A DNA stretch of 64,000 nt, taken from the NCBI GenBank assembly GCA_965220315.1, contig CBDCPP010000001.1, positions 1-64,000 of the forward strand, written 5' to 3'. The position numbers were made by a program, and so were the translations under genes. This document shows positions 9,237-18,337 of this stretch, piece by piece. Origin of the DNA: JAPOXK01 sp965220315. GTDB lineage: Bacteria; Chloroflexota; Dehalococcoidia; Bin125. The notes under the pieces are model-generated. The model did no database searches, was not told the DNA's origin, and worked only from the letters and a program-made list of their open reading frames with translations. Positions within the stretch are counted from its first letter, which is position 1. The number at the start of each line of letters is the position of its first letter.

Positions 9237-10481
9237 TTAATTCTTTTCGCGCAGCTCGCCTAGTGCCGCTCTGCGGATCAGTAGCAGCGCCGTAGTCACC
9301 GCCCGGCGTTTGATCGCCTCTCGGCTCTGTGCAAAGACGAATCCCCCGTGCCCCGACGCATCCGGCGCCTCGATCGCGACCTCGATCGTCCCCACCGGTG
9401 CTCCATCGTGTGGTTCCGGGCCCGCCGCGCCCGTCACTCCTACTCCCACATCCGCTCCCAGCTCTACGCGCACCGCTGCCGCCATCGCTCGCGCCGTCGC
9501 CTCGCTTACTAACCCGTGCTCCTCGATCACCTGCGCCGGCACCCCATATTGCTGCTTCGCTTCGGCCGTATATGGCACCAGCGCACCCCGGAAGTACTCG
9601 CTCGACCCCGGCACGTCCGTAATCGCGCTGGCCAGCAACCCGCCCGTGCAAGACTCCATCACTGCGAGCGTGAGACCCTTCTCCTTGAGCAGCGCGCCCG
9701 CCGCCTGCGCCAGTGTGTCATCGTCCGCGCCCCACACCGCCGTTCCGAACAACGCCCGCACCTCCGCCTCCACCGGCGTGATCAACGCCCGCGCCGCCGC
9801 CGTAGACGTTGCTTTCGCCGTCAGCCGCAAATGCACGCCGTCCCCTTTGGCGTACACGCCGATCGTCGGGTTCCGGCTCTCCAGCAGCGGAGCAACCGTT
9901 TCGTCCACTACCCCCTCTCCGATCCCCACCGTCTTCAGCGTGCGACTGACGATCACCATTCCCTCGCTTCGCTCGGCCAGCTGCGGGCGCACATCCCGCT
10001 CCCACATCCCGGACAGCTCCGCTGGTGGCCCGGGCATAGCCACCACGATCTTGCCGTCCCGCTCCACCCACCAGCCGGGTGCCGTCCCCCGGGGGTTTGG
10101 GATCGCCGTCGCCGACGCGATCAACATCGCCTGCTTCACGTTCCGCTCCGGCATCCTTAAATTGCGGCTCGCGAAGAATTCGCGCAGGGCTCGCTCCAAC
10201 CCCGCGTCGACGGACGGCTCCTCACCGAACACCGCCGCGATCGCGGCGCGGGTGATGTCGTCCTCGGTTGGCCCCAATCCTCCCGTCACTAACACTAGGT
10301 CGGCCCGTGCGAGTGCCGCAGTGATTGTGTCGCGCAGGCGTTCTAAGTTATCGCCGGCTTGATGCATGAAGTAGAGATCGATGCCGAGCGCCGGCAGCCG
10401 CTGCGCCAAGTAACGCGCGTTCGTGTCCTGGATGTCGCCCAGCAGGATCTCGGTTCCGACCGATACGATCTCCGCGCGCAT
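9237..10481 (-). CDS. cinA: CinA-family protein (MoCF domain plus nicotinamide-nucleotide amidase)
   Basis: A 414-aa two-domain CinA. The N-terminal MoCF/MogA-like domain is shown by EIVSVGTEILLGDIQDTN at residues 4-21, VLVTGGLGPTEDD and AMPGPPAE; in the family it acts on ADP-ribose-type substrates. The C-terminal CinA domain has VMESCTGGLLASAITDVPG and GVTGAAGP, the PncC amidase motifs for NMN deamidation in pyridine nucleotide recycling. Length and order are standard. The next gene upstream on minus (comB-like) ends 26 bases before it, so they may share a transcript. The competence link of the name is historical. Confidence 0.95.
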   Translation of the reverse strand: MRAEIVSVGTEILLGDIQDTNARYLAQRLPALGIDLYFMHQAGDNLERLRDTITAALARADLVLVTGGLGPTEDDITRAAIAAVFGEEPSVDAGLERALREFFASRNLRMPERNVKQAMLIASATAIPNPRGTAPGWWVERDGKIVVAMPGPPAELSGMWERDVRPQLAERSEGMVIVSRTLKTVGIGEGVVDETVAPLLESRNPTIGVYAKGDGVHLRLTAKATSTAAARALITPVEAEVRALFGTAVWGADDDTLAQAAGALLKEKGLTLAVMESCTGGLLASAITDVPGSSEYFRGALVPYTAEAKQQYGVPAQVIEEHGLVSEATARAMAAAVRVELGADVGVGVTGAAGPEPHDGAPVGTIEVAIEAPDASGHGGFVFAQSREAIKRRAVTTALLLIRRAALGELREKN

Positions 10482-10506
10482 CGCATCTCCCTACTCGCCA
10501 TGCAGC

Positions 10507-11238
10507 TTAGCCGCTGACGATGACCTGCCCCTCAGCATCGACCACCGCTCTCGGCACGACCTGCTCCACATCTAGCTCCGCAGCGTACGTCAAGTCTGCT
10601 GCGAACCCACGCGCTCGCAGATCAGCCGCGTGCGGCGACTCCTGAAATGCCGCGATGCTGTCTTCGTATGCGTAAAATACCCGGCGCGCTAGCCGTGCTC
10701 CCGCGCTAAGTTGGAGTTCCGGATGGTGGATACAAAGCCTTTCCACCAGCGCTCCCGCCGTGTAGGTGTCTTCGACGGATGCCGCCACTCCGCCTTCCTC
10801 TCCCCCGCACACGATCGCGATCGCTGGCTCTCCGGCAAGCACGGCCGCTACCGCGCCGCGATTGCGCAGACAGCAGGCCAACGTCTGCCTCGCATCTCCT
10901 GCTAACCGCAGCGCGGGGGTGCCGTTGGTTGTTGCCTGCACCACCCTCCAATCCGATACATCCAGCGCTTCGAACTCCGTCGGCGAATTGCCGAAGTCGA
11001 ACCCTTCCGGGCGCTCCCCTTCCACCTCGCCGCACAGTCGGCTGCCCCGCAAACGCCCCGCCAGCGCGCGTGCTGCCTCGATACTTGGGCAGGCGTAGAT
11101 CGCCGCCACCCCGCCCTGCACTAACGTCGTCATCGTCGTGGTCGCCCGCAGGGTATCGATCAGCACCAACGTCCGCCCCGCGACCAGATCTGGTGGGGGT
11201 GGCGTCAAATGCACGGTGACAGATACTCCAGCCGCCAT
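10507..11238 (-). CDS. 2-phosphosulfolactate phosphatase family (ComB-like)
   Basis: A ComB/YitC-family protein, about 243 aa from the ATG at 11238. Conserved blocks include LIDTLRATTTMTTLV (family: D-x-lRAtTT), CGEVEGERPEGFDFGNSP (family: GE-r-g-G-fd-GNSP), ATTNGTPAL and CGGEEGG. In methanogens ComB removes phosphate from 2-phosphosulfolactate in coenzyme M synthesis. Bacteria without coenzyme M carry homologs that may serve sulfolactate metabolism or have another phosphatase role. The frame is open further upstream to 11376, but that part overlaps the divergent pyrF and is unlike the family; 11250 is another possible start. Confidence 0.85.
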   Translation of the reverse strand: MAAGVSVTVHLTPPPPDLVAGRTLVLIDTLRATTTMTTLVQGGVAAIYACPSIEAARALAGRLRGSRLCGEVEGERPEGFDFGNSPTEFEALDVSDWRVVQATTNGTPALRLAGDARQTLACCLRNRGAVAAVLAGEPAIAIVCGGEEGGVAASVEDTYTAGALVERLCIHHPELQLSAGARLARRVFYAYEDSIAAFQESPHAADLRARGFAADLTYAAELDVEQVVPRAVVDAEGQVIVSG

Positions 11239-11331
11239 TTCGCCGACCATACTTGTGCTGTGCCGTCCGCGAAATGCCCCGCCCCGCAGTGCCAATACGG
11301 CTGTGAGAAACTTGCCCGGTAAGATCGCCGC

Positions 11332-12132
11332 ATGAGCTTCCGCGAAACTTTGGCCGCCGCCCGCACCACCAACCACTCACTGCTTTGTATCGGCCTTGAT
11401 CCCCGGCCTGGCCTTGAAGACGTGCTCCTCTTCAATCGCGCCATCATCGACGCTACGAGCGACCTCGTATGCGCTTACAAACCCAACGCTGCCTTTTATG
11501 AGGCATACGGCTCCGAAGGGTGGCGCGTCCTTCGCCAGACCATCGCTGCGGTGCCGGATTCAATCCCCGTCATTCTTGACGGAAAGCGCGGCGATATCCC
11601 CAATAGCGCCATCGCTTACGCCGCTGCTGCGTTCGACGAGCTTCGCGCAGATGCAATCACGGTCAGCCCCTATATGGGCGGTGACGCAGTGCGCCCCTTT
11701 CTCGCCCGCCCGGACCGCGCCGCCTTCGTACTCTGTCGCACCTCCAACCCTGGCGCCGTTGATCTGCAAGATCTCGACGTGGGCGGCGAGCCACTCTACT
11801 TGCGTGTTGCGCAGCTCGCGATGGAATGGGGCGCCGAACACGACAACAGCGGCTTAGTCGTCGGTGCCGCCGATCCCGTAGCACTGCAAGCCGTGCGCGC
11901 GCGCTGCCCTACCCTTCCTATCCTCGTACCCGGCATCGGCGCCCAAGGCGGCGACCTCAAGGCCTCTCTTACGGCTGGCGTCGACGCCAGAGGCACCAAC
12001 CTCCTAGTTACTGCCTCCCGATCCGTTCTCTACGCTTCCCAGGGCCCCGATTTCGCGGATGCTGCGCGGGCGGCGGCGATGCGCCTGCGCGACGCTATCA
12101 ACACAGCGCTTCCCCCGTCCGATTCCTCATGA
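11332..12132 (+). CDS. pyrF: Orotidine 5'-phosphate decarboxylase, type 2
   Basis: Final step of UMP synthesis: decarboxylation of OMP. At 266 aa it fits the longer type 2 (mycobacterial-like) class. Motifs are SLLCIGLDPRP (first strand Asp), CAYKPNAAFYEA, the catalytic LDGKRGDIPN (K and D of the active-site K-D-K-D array), and LVPGIGAQGGD for phosphate binding. The start is ATG at 11332, close to the divergent comB-like gene; the 90-base gap must hold both promoters. The stop overlaps the ATG of the first MFS gene (ATGA). Confidence 0.94.
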   Translation: MSFRETLAAARTTNHSLLCIGLDPRPGLEDVLLFNRAIIDATSDLVCAYKPNAAFYEAYGSEGWRVLRQTIAAVPDSIPVILDGKRGDIPNSAIAYAAAAFDELRADAITVSPYMGGDAVRPFLARPDRAAFVLCRTSNPGAVDLQDLDVGGEPLYLRVAQLAMEWGAEHDNSGLVVGAADPVALQAVRARCPTLPILVPGIGAQGGDLKASLTAGVDARGTNLLVTASRSVLYASQGPDFADAARAAAMRLRDAINTALPPSDSS

Positions 12133-13505
12133 CGCGGCTCGCGACTGGCCCTGGTCCCAAGGTGGATCCAGGTGCCGAAGACCCGGAGTCCGTGCACTCG
12201 CCCGTCTACCTTAACCGCGATTTCCGCGTTCTCTGGCTCGCCCGCACCCTGGGCCAGATCGCTTCCAACACCGCTCAGTTCGGTTCCCTCATCGCCATTG
12301 CTCAGATCACCAACTCTGGCATCGAGATCAGCCTCCTCGTGCTCCTCTGGGTCCTCCCCTCCGCCATTCTCGGCATTGTCGCGGGCTCCGTGATCGACGC
12401 CGTTCCCAAGCGCTGGATGCTCCTCGCCGCCAACGGCCTGCGTGCTGGCGTCTGTTTTGTATTCGTTCTCAGCACACAAGGCGTCGTCGAGATCTACTTC
12501 TTGGCGGCCCTGCTTGCGATGCTCGCGCCCTTCGTCGGCCCGGCTGAGTCCGCGCTCGTTCCCACGCTCGTTGGAAAGGCCGAACTCACCAGCGCCAACG
12601 CTTTCCTTAACCTTATGCGCTACCTTGCCCAGATCGCGGGACTCGCGATCCTCGCCCCGCTGCTTGCCGAACTCGCTGGCATTGGTGCGCTCTTTGTCGT
12701 CACCGCCATCTTCTTCTCCGCGGCAGCCATCTACGCTGCCGTGATCCCAGGCGGTTCCGGTAAGCTCGCCCCTCGCTTCCCGGACGAAGCCTCCCGCTGG
12801 GGCAAACAGGCCTTTCTCGAAGCGCTCGATTTCCTCAAGCAGGACCGTATCGTCTTTCGCGCTGCGGTCCAGCTCACCCTCCTCGCCGCCATGATTCCCT
12901 TGCTCGCCGCATTGATGCCCGCCTACTTGCAGAATGTGCTGGGCCAAGAGGTTAGCGATCTTCCGATCGTGCTCTTGCCCGGAGTGATCGGCATGCTCGT
13001 CGGGCTCCGCCTCGTTTCCTCTCTTGCCCGCCGCCGCGACGCCGCTTGGCTGGGTACCGCCGGCATTGTTGGCTTCATCGCCGCTCTCTTGCTCCTCGCC
13101 TTTATCGACGGCGTCGATGCCACGATCGGTGCACTCTTCCGCTTCAGTGACCAAGGGCTCGGCCCACTCCCCGACATTAGTGCTAAGTCGCAGATGGTGA
13201 TGCTGATCGCCTTCCCGCTGGGTTTTGCCCTCTCAGTTGTCAATGTCGCCGCCAACGTCGTCCTCAATGAGCGGGTGCCCTTGCTCATGCAAGGACGCAT
13301 CTTCTCCGTCCAGAGCCTGATGTCCAGCCTCGCCTCTGTCTTTCCGCTCCTCGCGGGGGGTGCATTGGCGGAAGTTGCTGATGTGCGCGTCGTCCTTGCC
13401 TTGGCGCCTCTACTATTGGTCTACGCTTGGGCCTACGCTCAGTGGGGTAAAGCCGATCCCTTGAATCTCACGCGCCGCTTGCGCCGCGTTCGCTCCGCGC
13501 CGTGA
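12129..13505 (+). CDS. MFS transporter (MFS_3, EntS-like)
   Basis: A 458-aa major facilitator with about 12 hydrophobic segments. The N-terminus VYLNRDFRVLWLARTLGQIASNTAQFGSL-like block (NRDFRVLW, then the first helix) and the charged loop after helix 2-3 (SVIDAVPKRWML) fit the MFS_3 group that includes enterobactin and macrolide exporters. It begins at ATG 12129, overlapping pyrF by ATGA, and ends in a GTGA overlap with a second MFS gene. The two are likely a tandem duplication or a heterodimeric pair. Substrate unknown. A much longer open frame reaching back to 11826 is an overlap with pyrF and is rejected. Confidence 0.88.
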   Translation: MTRLATGPGPKVDPGAEDPESVHSPVYLNRDFRVLWLARTLGQIASNTAQFGSLIAIAQITNSGIEISLLVLLWVLPSAILGIVAGSVIDAVPKRWMLLAANGLRAGVCFVFVLSTQGVVEIYFLAALLAMLAPFVGPAESALVPTLVGKAELTSANAFLNLMRYLAQIAGLAILAPLLAELAGIGALFVVTAIFFSAAAIYAAVIPGGSGKLAPRFPDEASRWGKQAFLEALDFLKQDRIVFRAAVQLTLLAAMIPLLAALMPAYLQNVLGQEVSDLPIVLLPGVIGMLVGLRLVSSLARRRDAAWLGTAGIVGFIAALLLLAFIDGVDATIGALFRFSDQGLGPLPDISAKSQMVMLIAFPLGFALSVVNVAANVVLNERVPLLMQGRIFSVQSLMSSLASVFPLLAGGALAEVADVRVVLALAPLLLVYAWAYAQWGKADPLNLTRRLRRVRSAP

Positions 13506-14929
13506 GTGCGGACAAGCCTGCGCAGGACGCGCCGCCGCCTGCTCCTTCTCGGCTGGGGCGGCTTCGCCTGTTCGGTTGGATCTTCCACGCTCCCGCCCGC
13601 CCCGACGCACCGGTGGATGGTCCCCTCTTCCGTAATGACCGCTTCGTCTCGCTGTGGGCGGCGCAGGGGATCGCCCAAACCAGCAACACAGCGCTGCAGT
13701 TCGTTCTCCTAATCCTGATCGTCGAAAAAACCAACAGTAGCCTGGCGGGTTCTGGTCTGATCATTGCCCTTGCCGCCCCGCCCGTTGTTTTCGGCTTGAT
13801 CTCCGGTGTCCTCGTGGACCGTTGGAACAAACGCACGGTCATGATCATCACCAACGCCCTGCGTGCCGTGCTGACCGTGCTTCTCCTCTTCGCCGATAAT
13901 TCTCTCCCCGCGATCTACGCCATCACCTTTCTTACCGCGACCATGGGTCAGTTCTTTCTTCCGGCGGCCACCGCCGCCGTCCCTAGTTTCGTCACCCGCC
14001 GCCAATTGCTCGCCGCCAACTCGGCCTTCATCGTCACGCTCACTTTCTCCCAACTGGTCGGCATGGTCTTCCTGGCCCCGGTGATGCTAAAAGCCCTCGG
14101 CTTCGACGGCTCCTATATCCTCGCCGCTGCCCTGATCCTCCTCACTGTTCCCCTCATCGGTCGTCTGCCCGGCCTTCCCTCCCTCGGCGATTACACCAGC
14201 GAAACCTGGCGCGGCCGTCTCGCCACCGTCCCCGGCGAACTCACCGCTGCCTGGCATGCTGTCCGCTCCGATCGCCTCACTACCCTCGCACTTCTCCAAC
14301 TTGCCAGTGGTGGCATGTTGCTCTTCCTCTTCGCGCTCCTTGTCCCGCGCTTCGTACAAGAGATCTTGGCGATCGACGCCAACAACTCCGTCTTCATCTT
14401 TTGGCCCACCGGCATCGGCGCCCTGGTCGCTCTGCGCATGCTTCCTTGGCTGGGCCGCCGCTTCACCGGCAACGGCATCGTCACGGTCGCTCTCTTCGGT
14501 CTCACCGTCGTTGTCGCAGCCATGGGCGGCATCAATTTCTTCGTCGACTTCCTACAAGACCGGCAACCCTTCGGCCTCCTCGGCCCCGACCAAGTCGGCG
14601 GTGTCTCCCTCCTCGTTTTCGTCACCCTGCTCTTTGCTTTTCCTCTCGGCATTTGCTACGGCCTGGTCAACGCGCCTGCACAAACCGAGCTGCACAAGCG
14701 CACCCCCGCCGAAATGCGCGGCCGCATCTTCGCGGCCCAGCTTATGCTGGCCAATGGCGTTTCTATGGTTGTCCTCGTCGTCGTCGGCGGCATCGCCGAC
14801 GCCATCGGCATCGAGCGTGTGCTCTTCGTCGTCGCCGGGATTACGCTCTTTCTCGCTTTGATGAGCGTGCAGATGCGACGCCTCGCCGCCCGGCAAACTG
14901 CTTCGCACATCCCGCCCGCGCCCTCGTAG
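13502..14929 (+). CDS. MFS transporter (MFS_3), paralog of the upstream gene
   Basis: A 475-aa transporter of the same group as its upstream neighbour. After a 45-residue variable N-terminus comes RNDRFVSLWAAQGIAQTSNTA, then GVLVDRWNKRTVMI, the loop motif D-x-WnkR-x-vMi of MFS_3. Near the C-terminus NAPAQTELHKRTPAEMRGRIF matches the corresponding NVAANVVLNERVPLLMQGRIF block of the first gene, which shows common ancestry. It starts with GTG at 13502 in a GTGA overlap, so the pair is translationally coupled. Efflux of a small molecule is likely, with the substrate not inferable. Confidence 0.87.
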   Translation: MSADKPAQDAPPPAPSRLGRLRLFGWIFHAPARPDAPVDGPLFRNDRFVSLWAAQGIAQTSNTALQFVLLILIVEKTNSSLAGSGLIIALAAPPVVFGLISGVLVDRWNKRTVMIITNALRAVLTVLLLFADNSLPAIYAITFLTATMGQFFLPAATAAVPSFVTRRQLLAANSAFIVTLTFSQLVGMVFLAPVMLKALGFDGSYILAAALILLTVPLIGRLPGLPSLGDYTSETWRGRLATVPGELTAAWHAVRSDRLTTLALLQLASGGMLLFLFALLVPRFVQEILAIDANNSVFIFWPTGIGALVALRMLPWLGRRFTGNGIVTVALFGLTVVVAAMGGINFFVDFLQDRQPFGLLGPDQVGGVSLLVFVTLLFAFPLGICYGLVNAPAQTELHKRTPAEMRGRIFAAQLMLANGVSMVVLVVVGGIADAIGIERVLFVVAGITLFLALMSVQMRRLAARQTASHIPPAPS

Positions 14930-15018
14930 CTGCCCGCCCCTTCATTGACATGGTTTTTTAAGCGGTCCTATGCTCGACACGCTGACTACTGCACTCCTTG
15001 CCTTCTAGCGAGGCGGCG

Positions 15019-15558
15019 ATGATCGAACTCCGGATCGAAAGCATTCGCGTCTCCCTGATGAACTATCAGCGAGTCGTCGTGCTCAAAGAGAAAGAAGCAG
15101 AGCGCTTCTTGCCGATCTGGATCGGCACCGCCGAGGCAGACGCCATTGCTGTTCGCCTCCAAGACGTCAGCGTCGCTCGCCCCATGACGCACGATCTCTT
15201 CTCCAACGCTCTCAAGGAATTTGGCGCCTCGGTAAGGCGCGTCGTTGTCAGCGACATTAACAACGACACCTTCTACGCTCGCATCCATATTCAGGTCAAC
15301 GACCGTTCCTTCGAGATTGACTCCCGCCCCAGCGACGCCCTCGCCCTCGCCGTCCGCGCCGCTGCTCCGATCTTCGCCGAGGAAGCCGTGCTCGAAAAAG
15401 CTGGCGTGGTCATGGATAAAGAGGGAGAGGTGGCCGCCGGTACCCAGGTGGGCGAGCGTCCCCCTCCTACTCCCGTCAAGGAAGAGGACTTAGAGAAAAT
15501 GTCTGCCTTCCGCGACTTTATCGAAAGCCTTGATCTCGACGACTTCGACAAGCGCTGA
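15019..15558 (+). CDS. Bifunctional nuclease family protein (DUF151/BFN)
   Basis: A 179-aa protein with the DUF151 core: LPIWIGTAEADAIAVRL, RPMTHDLF, VVVSDINNDTFYARI and IDSRPSDALALAVR. The fold is named after a plant protein with RNase and DNase activity; in bacteria the role is unclear, although it is near-universal in Actinobacteria, Chloroflexota and relatives. The C-terminus carries the short UVR/helical tail EEDLEKMSAFRDFIESL. ATG 15019 follows a GAGGCGG Shine-Dalgarno. It sits just before the ATP synthase operon but has its own 65-base gap to atpI. Confidence 0.9.
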   Translation: MIELRIESIRVSLMNYQRVVVLKEKEAERFLPIWIGTAEADAIAVRLQDVSVARPMTHDLFSNALKEFGASVRRVVVSDINNDTFYARIHIQVNDRSFEIDSRPSDALALAVRAAAPIFAEEAVLEKAGVVMDKEGEVAAGTQVGERPPPTPVKEEDLEKMSAFRDFIESLDLDDFDKR

Positions 15559-15623
15559 TCCGTAGGGTGCACAGACGCCTCTTCATTGCTCCACCCGATC
15601 GCTCGTGATAGTCTCCCTCCGGT

Positions 15624-15863
15624 TTGACGGGGGTCGCGGCGATACGTAATCTTCCGCCGGCCTTTCAGCTTGTGGGGATCGGCTGGTACTTTGCCACCTG
15701 TATCGTCCTCGGCACGTTGGGCGGACTCTGGCTCGACGGCCAAGTCGACGCCAAACCACTATTCACGCTTCTCGGCATCCTGTTTGGGATGATCGTGGCG
15801 GCTTGGGGCGCCTACCGCATGCTGAAGAACGTAATGCTCCCCCCTGGTAGCGGCCGACCGTGA
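15624..15863 (+). CDS. atpZ: AtpZ/AtpI family protein, F0F1 assembly factor
   Basis: A 79-aa protein with two hydrophobic segments: LVGIGWYFATCIVLGTLGGLWLD-like helix (about residues 17-39) and FTLLGILFGMIVAAWGAYRML (about 47-67). This two-helix hairpin, with a GxxLD turn, is the AtpZ/AtpI group found first in ATP synthase operons, thought to aid c-ring assembly or Mg2+ supply. It starts with TTG at 15624; no ATG or GTG in frame fits. It is followed at 27 bases by atpB, in the usual place. Confidence 0.8.
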   Translation: MTGVAAIRNLPPAFQLVGIGWYFATCIVLGTLGGLWLDGQVDAKPLFTLLGILFGMIVAAWGAYRMLKNVMLPPGSGRP

Positions 15864-15890
15864 CGCTCCTGCGCGCCTTGGAGGTCTCGC

Positions 15891-17420
15891 GTGCTGAATA
15901 AGCGCAACGGGTACCTGCTCCTCTCACTGATCGTTATTGCCGTCGGTTTCGCTTTCCTCAAAGCACCCACGCCGCACATCGCCATCGCCGCCGAGGAGAT
16001 CGTGGACCTCGGTGGCTACAGCATCACCAACACGATCCTCTCCGCCTGGGTCGTCATCATCTTGATGGCCATCCCCACGCTCCTGCTCTACCGTCGCCTG
16101 CGCCGTGTTGAGAACGCGCTTGTTCCGCGCGGGTTTCAGAATCTCATTGAGGCGCTCATTGAAGCCTTCTACAACATCGTCGAACTCGTCGCCGGCGAGA
16201 AGAACGCTCGCCGCTTTTTCCCAGTCGTCGCGTCGATCTTCCTCTTCCTCCTCATCGGTAACTGGTTCGGCCTCTTCCCCTGGAATAACGTCATCGGCGT
16301 CACCGAAGACGAACGCGTCTTGTGGCTCGAAGAGCTAGAGGAGAATGCCGAAGAACTGGTCCACGAGATCCATCAAGGTCACGAGGGTGTTATCTCCATT
16401 GAGGTACTGAACCAGGCCTTCGCCAACGTCGCGACCGAACCCATCCCCGTCGAAGCGAGTCACCAGGCCGAAGCGGACCAACGAATCGCCGCGCTCTTAA
16501 CGGGGGAAGTCGGTTCCCATGACGCCGCCGTCCGCGCCGAATTCACTCATAATCCCATCCCCGCCGGCACCGATCCCGCCGGCTTGGAGCATGCCATTGA
16601 AGAGCGGCTTCTCGCCGCTGGTCTCCAAGAGGCCGCGATCGAGCATTATCTCGTCTTCAACTTGCCGCTCGCCGTCACCAATGTCGGCGATACCGAACTC
16701 AACGGCGCCATCCTCAACGCTGGCGGCGTCGATATTATTCCTCTTCGCGCCAAGGACTTTGAATTCGACCCCTTCGTCGATCCCATCGTCGCTGACGTGG
16801 GTGGCTACAGCGACGCTCGTATCTTCACGCCCGCACACGAAGCCAACGAAGAGAATCGTCCCGCCGCCGCTGGCGAGATCGCCATTCCCGTCACCGTCAA
16901 CACTGCCCATGTCGGCATCGCGCTCAAACGTGCCCAAGAGGGTCTTGAAGACGGCGAAGGCATTGGCCTCATTTTTCCTTTCTTCCGATCAATTGCCACG
17001 GACATCAACCTGCCTCTGGCAATCGCCATTTGGGCCTTCTTGTGGGTGCAGTGGTGGGGGATCCGATCCCTCGGTCTCGGCACCAATTTCGGTCGCTTCA
17101 TCGGCGTCGGCGACGCTGCCCTCGTCAAGGGGCCTATCGGTCTGATGGTGGGACTTCTGGAGATCATCTCCGAGGTCGCCCGCATCGTTTCTTTCACCTT
17201 CCGACTCTTCGGCAATATCTTCGCCGGCGAAATCCTGCTATTCATGGCGGCGTTCCTGGTCCCCTTCCTGGTGGCCACGGTGTTCTACGGCTTGGAAGTC
17301 TTCGTGAGCGTCATCCAAGCGTTTGTCTTCGCCATGCTCACCCTCGTCTTCGCGGTCACCGCTGTCTCCCACGGTGCTCATGACGACGAGGAACACGAAA
17401 GGGAGTCCGCCGCCCATTGA
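15891..17420 (+). CDS. atpB: ATP synthase F0 subunit a, with a large insertion
   Basis: Subunit a forms the two half-channels for protons next to the c-ring. Standard proteins are about 230-300 aa; this one is 509. The conserved parts are present: VVASIFLFLLIGNWFGLFPW (about 112-131) and, at the C-terminus, RIVSFTFRLFGNIFAGEILL with the essential Arg at about 438, then the Q-containing VSVIQAFVFAMLT. Between the helix ending at 131 and the SIATDINLPLAIAIWAF helix at 367 lies a hydrophilic, acidic insertion of about 220 residues (134-363), where family members have 15-20. It starts with EDERVLWLEELEENAEELVHE. GTG 15891 has GGAGG upstream. Confidence 0.92.
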   Translation: MLNKRNGYLLLSLIVIAVGFAFLKAPTPHIAIAAEEIVDLGGYSITNTILSAWVVIILMAIPTLLLYRRLRRVENALVPRGFQNLIEALIEAFYNIVELVAGEKNARRFFPVVASIFLFLLIGNWFGLFPWNNVIGVTEDERVLWLEELEENAEELVHEIHQGHEGVISIEVLNQAFANVATEPIPVEASHQAEADQRIAALLTGEVGSHDAAVRAEFTHNPIPAGTDPAGLEHAIEERLLAAGLQEAAIEHYLVFNLPLAVTNVGDTELNGAILNAGGVDIIPLRAKDFEFDPFVDPIVADVGGYSDARIFTPAHEANEENRPAAAGEIAIPVTVNTAHVGIALKRAQEGLEDGEGIGLIFPFFRSIATDINLPLAIAIWAFLWVQWWGIRSLGLGTNFGRFIGVGDAALVKGPIGLMVGLLEIISEVARIVSFTFRLFGNIFAGEILLFMAAFLVPFLVATVFYGLEVFVSVIQAFVFAMLTLVFAVTAVSHGAHDDEEHERESAAH

Positions 17421-17474
17421 GCGGCTCATTCATTCGAGGCAAGTGCGGCCGCGTGGCTGCTGACGGAGGAAGGT

Positions 17475-17738
17475 ATGCCTGATCTCGTACTCCAAATAGG
17501 CGACACAGGATTCTCGGACGGACTCAAGTTCATCGGAGCCGGACTCGCGATCGGTTTCGGGGCACTGGGACCGGCACTTGGCATCGGCTGGTTGGTGGGC
17601 AAAGCGATGGAATCGCTCGGCCGCAACCCAGACGCCGCCGAGCGCATCCAGCCCAACATGATCTTGGGTATGGCCTTTGCGGAAGCGATCGGCATCTACG
17701 CTCTGGTCGTCGCCGTGATGATCGGATTCGTCTTTTAG
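17475..17738 (+). CDS. atpE: ATP synthase F0 subunit c
   Basis: An 87-aa hairpin of two membrane helices forming the rotor ring. The polar loop is SLGRNPDAAERI (family R-x-P), and the ion-carrying acid is E70 in MAFAEAIGIYALV. The Na+ signature (Gln in helix 1 with Glu-Ser/Thr in helix 2) is absent: helix 1 reads GAGLAIGFGALGPALG and E70 is followed by Ala. Proton coupling is therefore expected. ATG 17475 has a good GGAGGA Shine-Dalgarno, as needed for a subunit made in excess. Confidence 0.96.
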   Translation: MPDLVLQIGDTGFSDGLKFIGAGLAIGFGALGPALGIGWLVGKAMESLGRNPDAAERIQPNMILGMAFAEAIGIYALVVAVMIGFVF

Positions 17739-17813
17739 CGGCGCTGCGCCTGCTACCCAGAGGGCGGCGCGTTCCTAGGATTCGCTGCCCTCCCTTTCGG
17801 AAAGGAGAGCGCC

Positions 17814-18320
17814 GTGGACGGTCTCGGTATTAACTTGCCCGGCCTGATCACGCAGTTCGTCAACTTCGGCGTCCTGCTTCTGATCCTCTGGGTCTTCCTA
17901 CACAAGCCCCTCCGGCGCGTCCTCGACGAGCGCCGACGACGCATTGAAGATGGCCTTAAGGCCTCTGAGCGTGCCCAGGCTGCCGAGCAAGACGCCCAGG
18001 CCCAGGCCCAGACCGAAATTCAGCAAGGGCGGCAGGAAGGCCAGGCCCTCGTCGCCCAGGCCCAGGAGATCGCACAACGCATCGAAGCCGAGGCGCGCGA
18101 TAGCGCGCGCCAAGAAGCGGATCAGATCATCGCCCGCGCTCGGCAGGACATCCAACAGGAGCGCGACCTTGCCATCGCCCGTGTCCGCGAAGAGTTCGCT
18201 GACCTGACCATCGCCGCCGCCGAGCGCGTGATCGGACAGGCTCTCGATCGTGACGCCCACGAGCGCCTCATCCAGGAAATGCTGGCCGAGTCGACTCTCG
18301 GCACCGTCAGCCAGAATTAG
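17814..18320 (+). CDS. atpF: ATP synthase F0 subunit b
   Basis: The peripheral stalk subunit, 168 aa. One N-terminal membrane helix (QFVNFGVLLLILWVFL) is followed by KPLRRVLDERRRRIEDGL, the usual F0-b start of the stalk, then a long Gln/Glu/Ala/Arg-rich helix (residues about 50-125) fit for a right-handed coiled coil, and a C-terminal region that contacts delta. It starts with GTG at 17814 after AAAGGAGA. Single atpF; no b' paralog in the window. Confidence 0.94.
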   Translation: MDGLGINLPGLITQFVNFGVLLLILWVFLHKPLRRVLDERRRRIEDGLKASERAQAAEQDAQAQAQTEIQQGRQEGQALVAQAQEIAQRIEAEARDSARQEADQIIARARQDIQQERDLAIARVREEFADLTIAAAERVIGQALDRDAHERLIQEMLAESTLGTVSQN

Positions 18321-18337
18321 CCGGGAGAACGACTGTC

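Noticed and set aside
11826..12128. N-terminal extension of the first MFS transporter
   Set aside because: It overlaps pyrF out of frame, is Arg/Ser-rich noise, and ATG 12129 gives a proper MFS start with an ATGA overlap.
17475..17738. Sodium-coupled ATP synthase
   Set aside because: The c subunit lacks the Gln in helix 1 and Ser/Thr after the Glu that bind Na+; E70 is followed by Ala.
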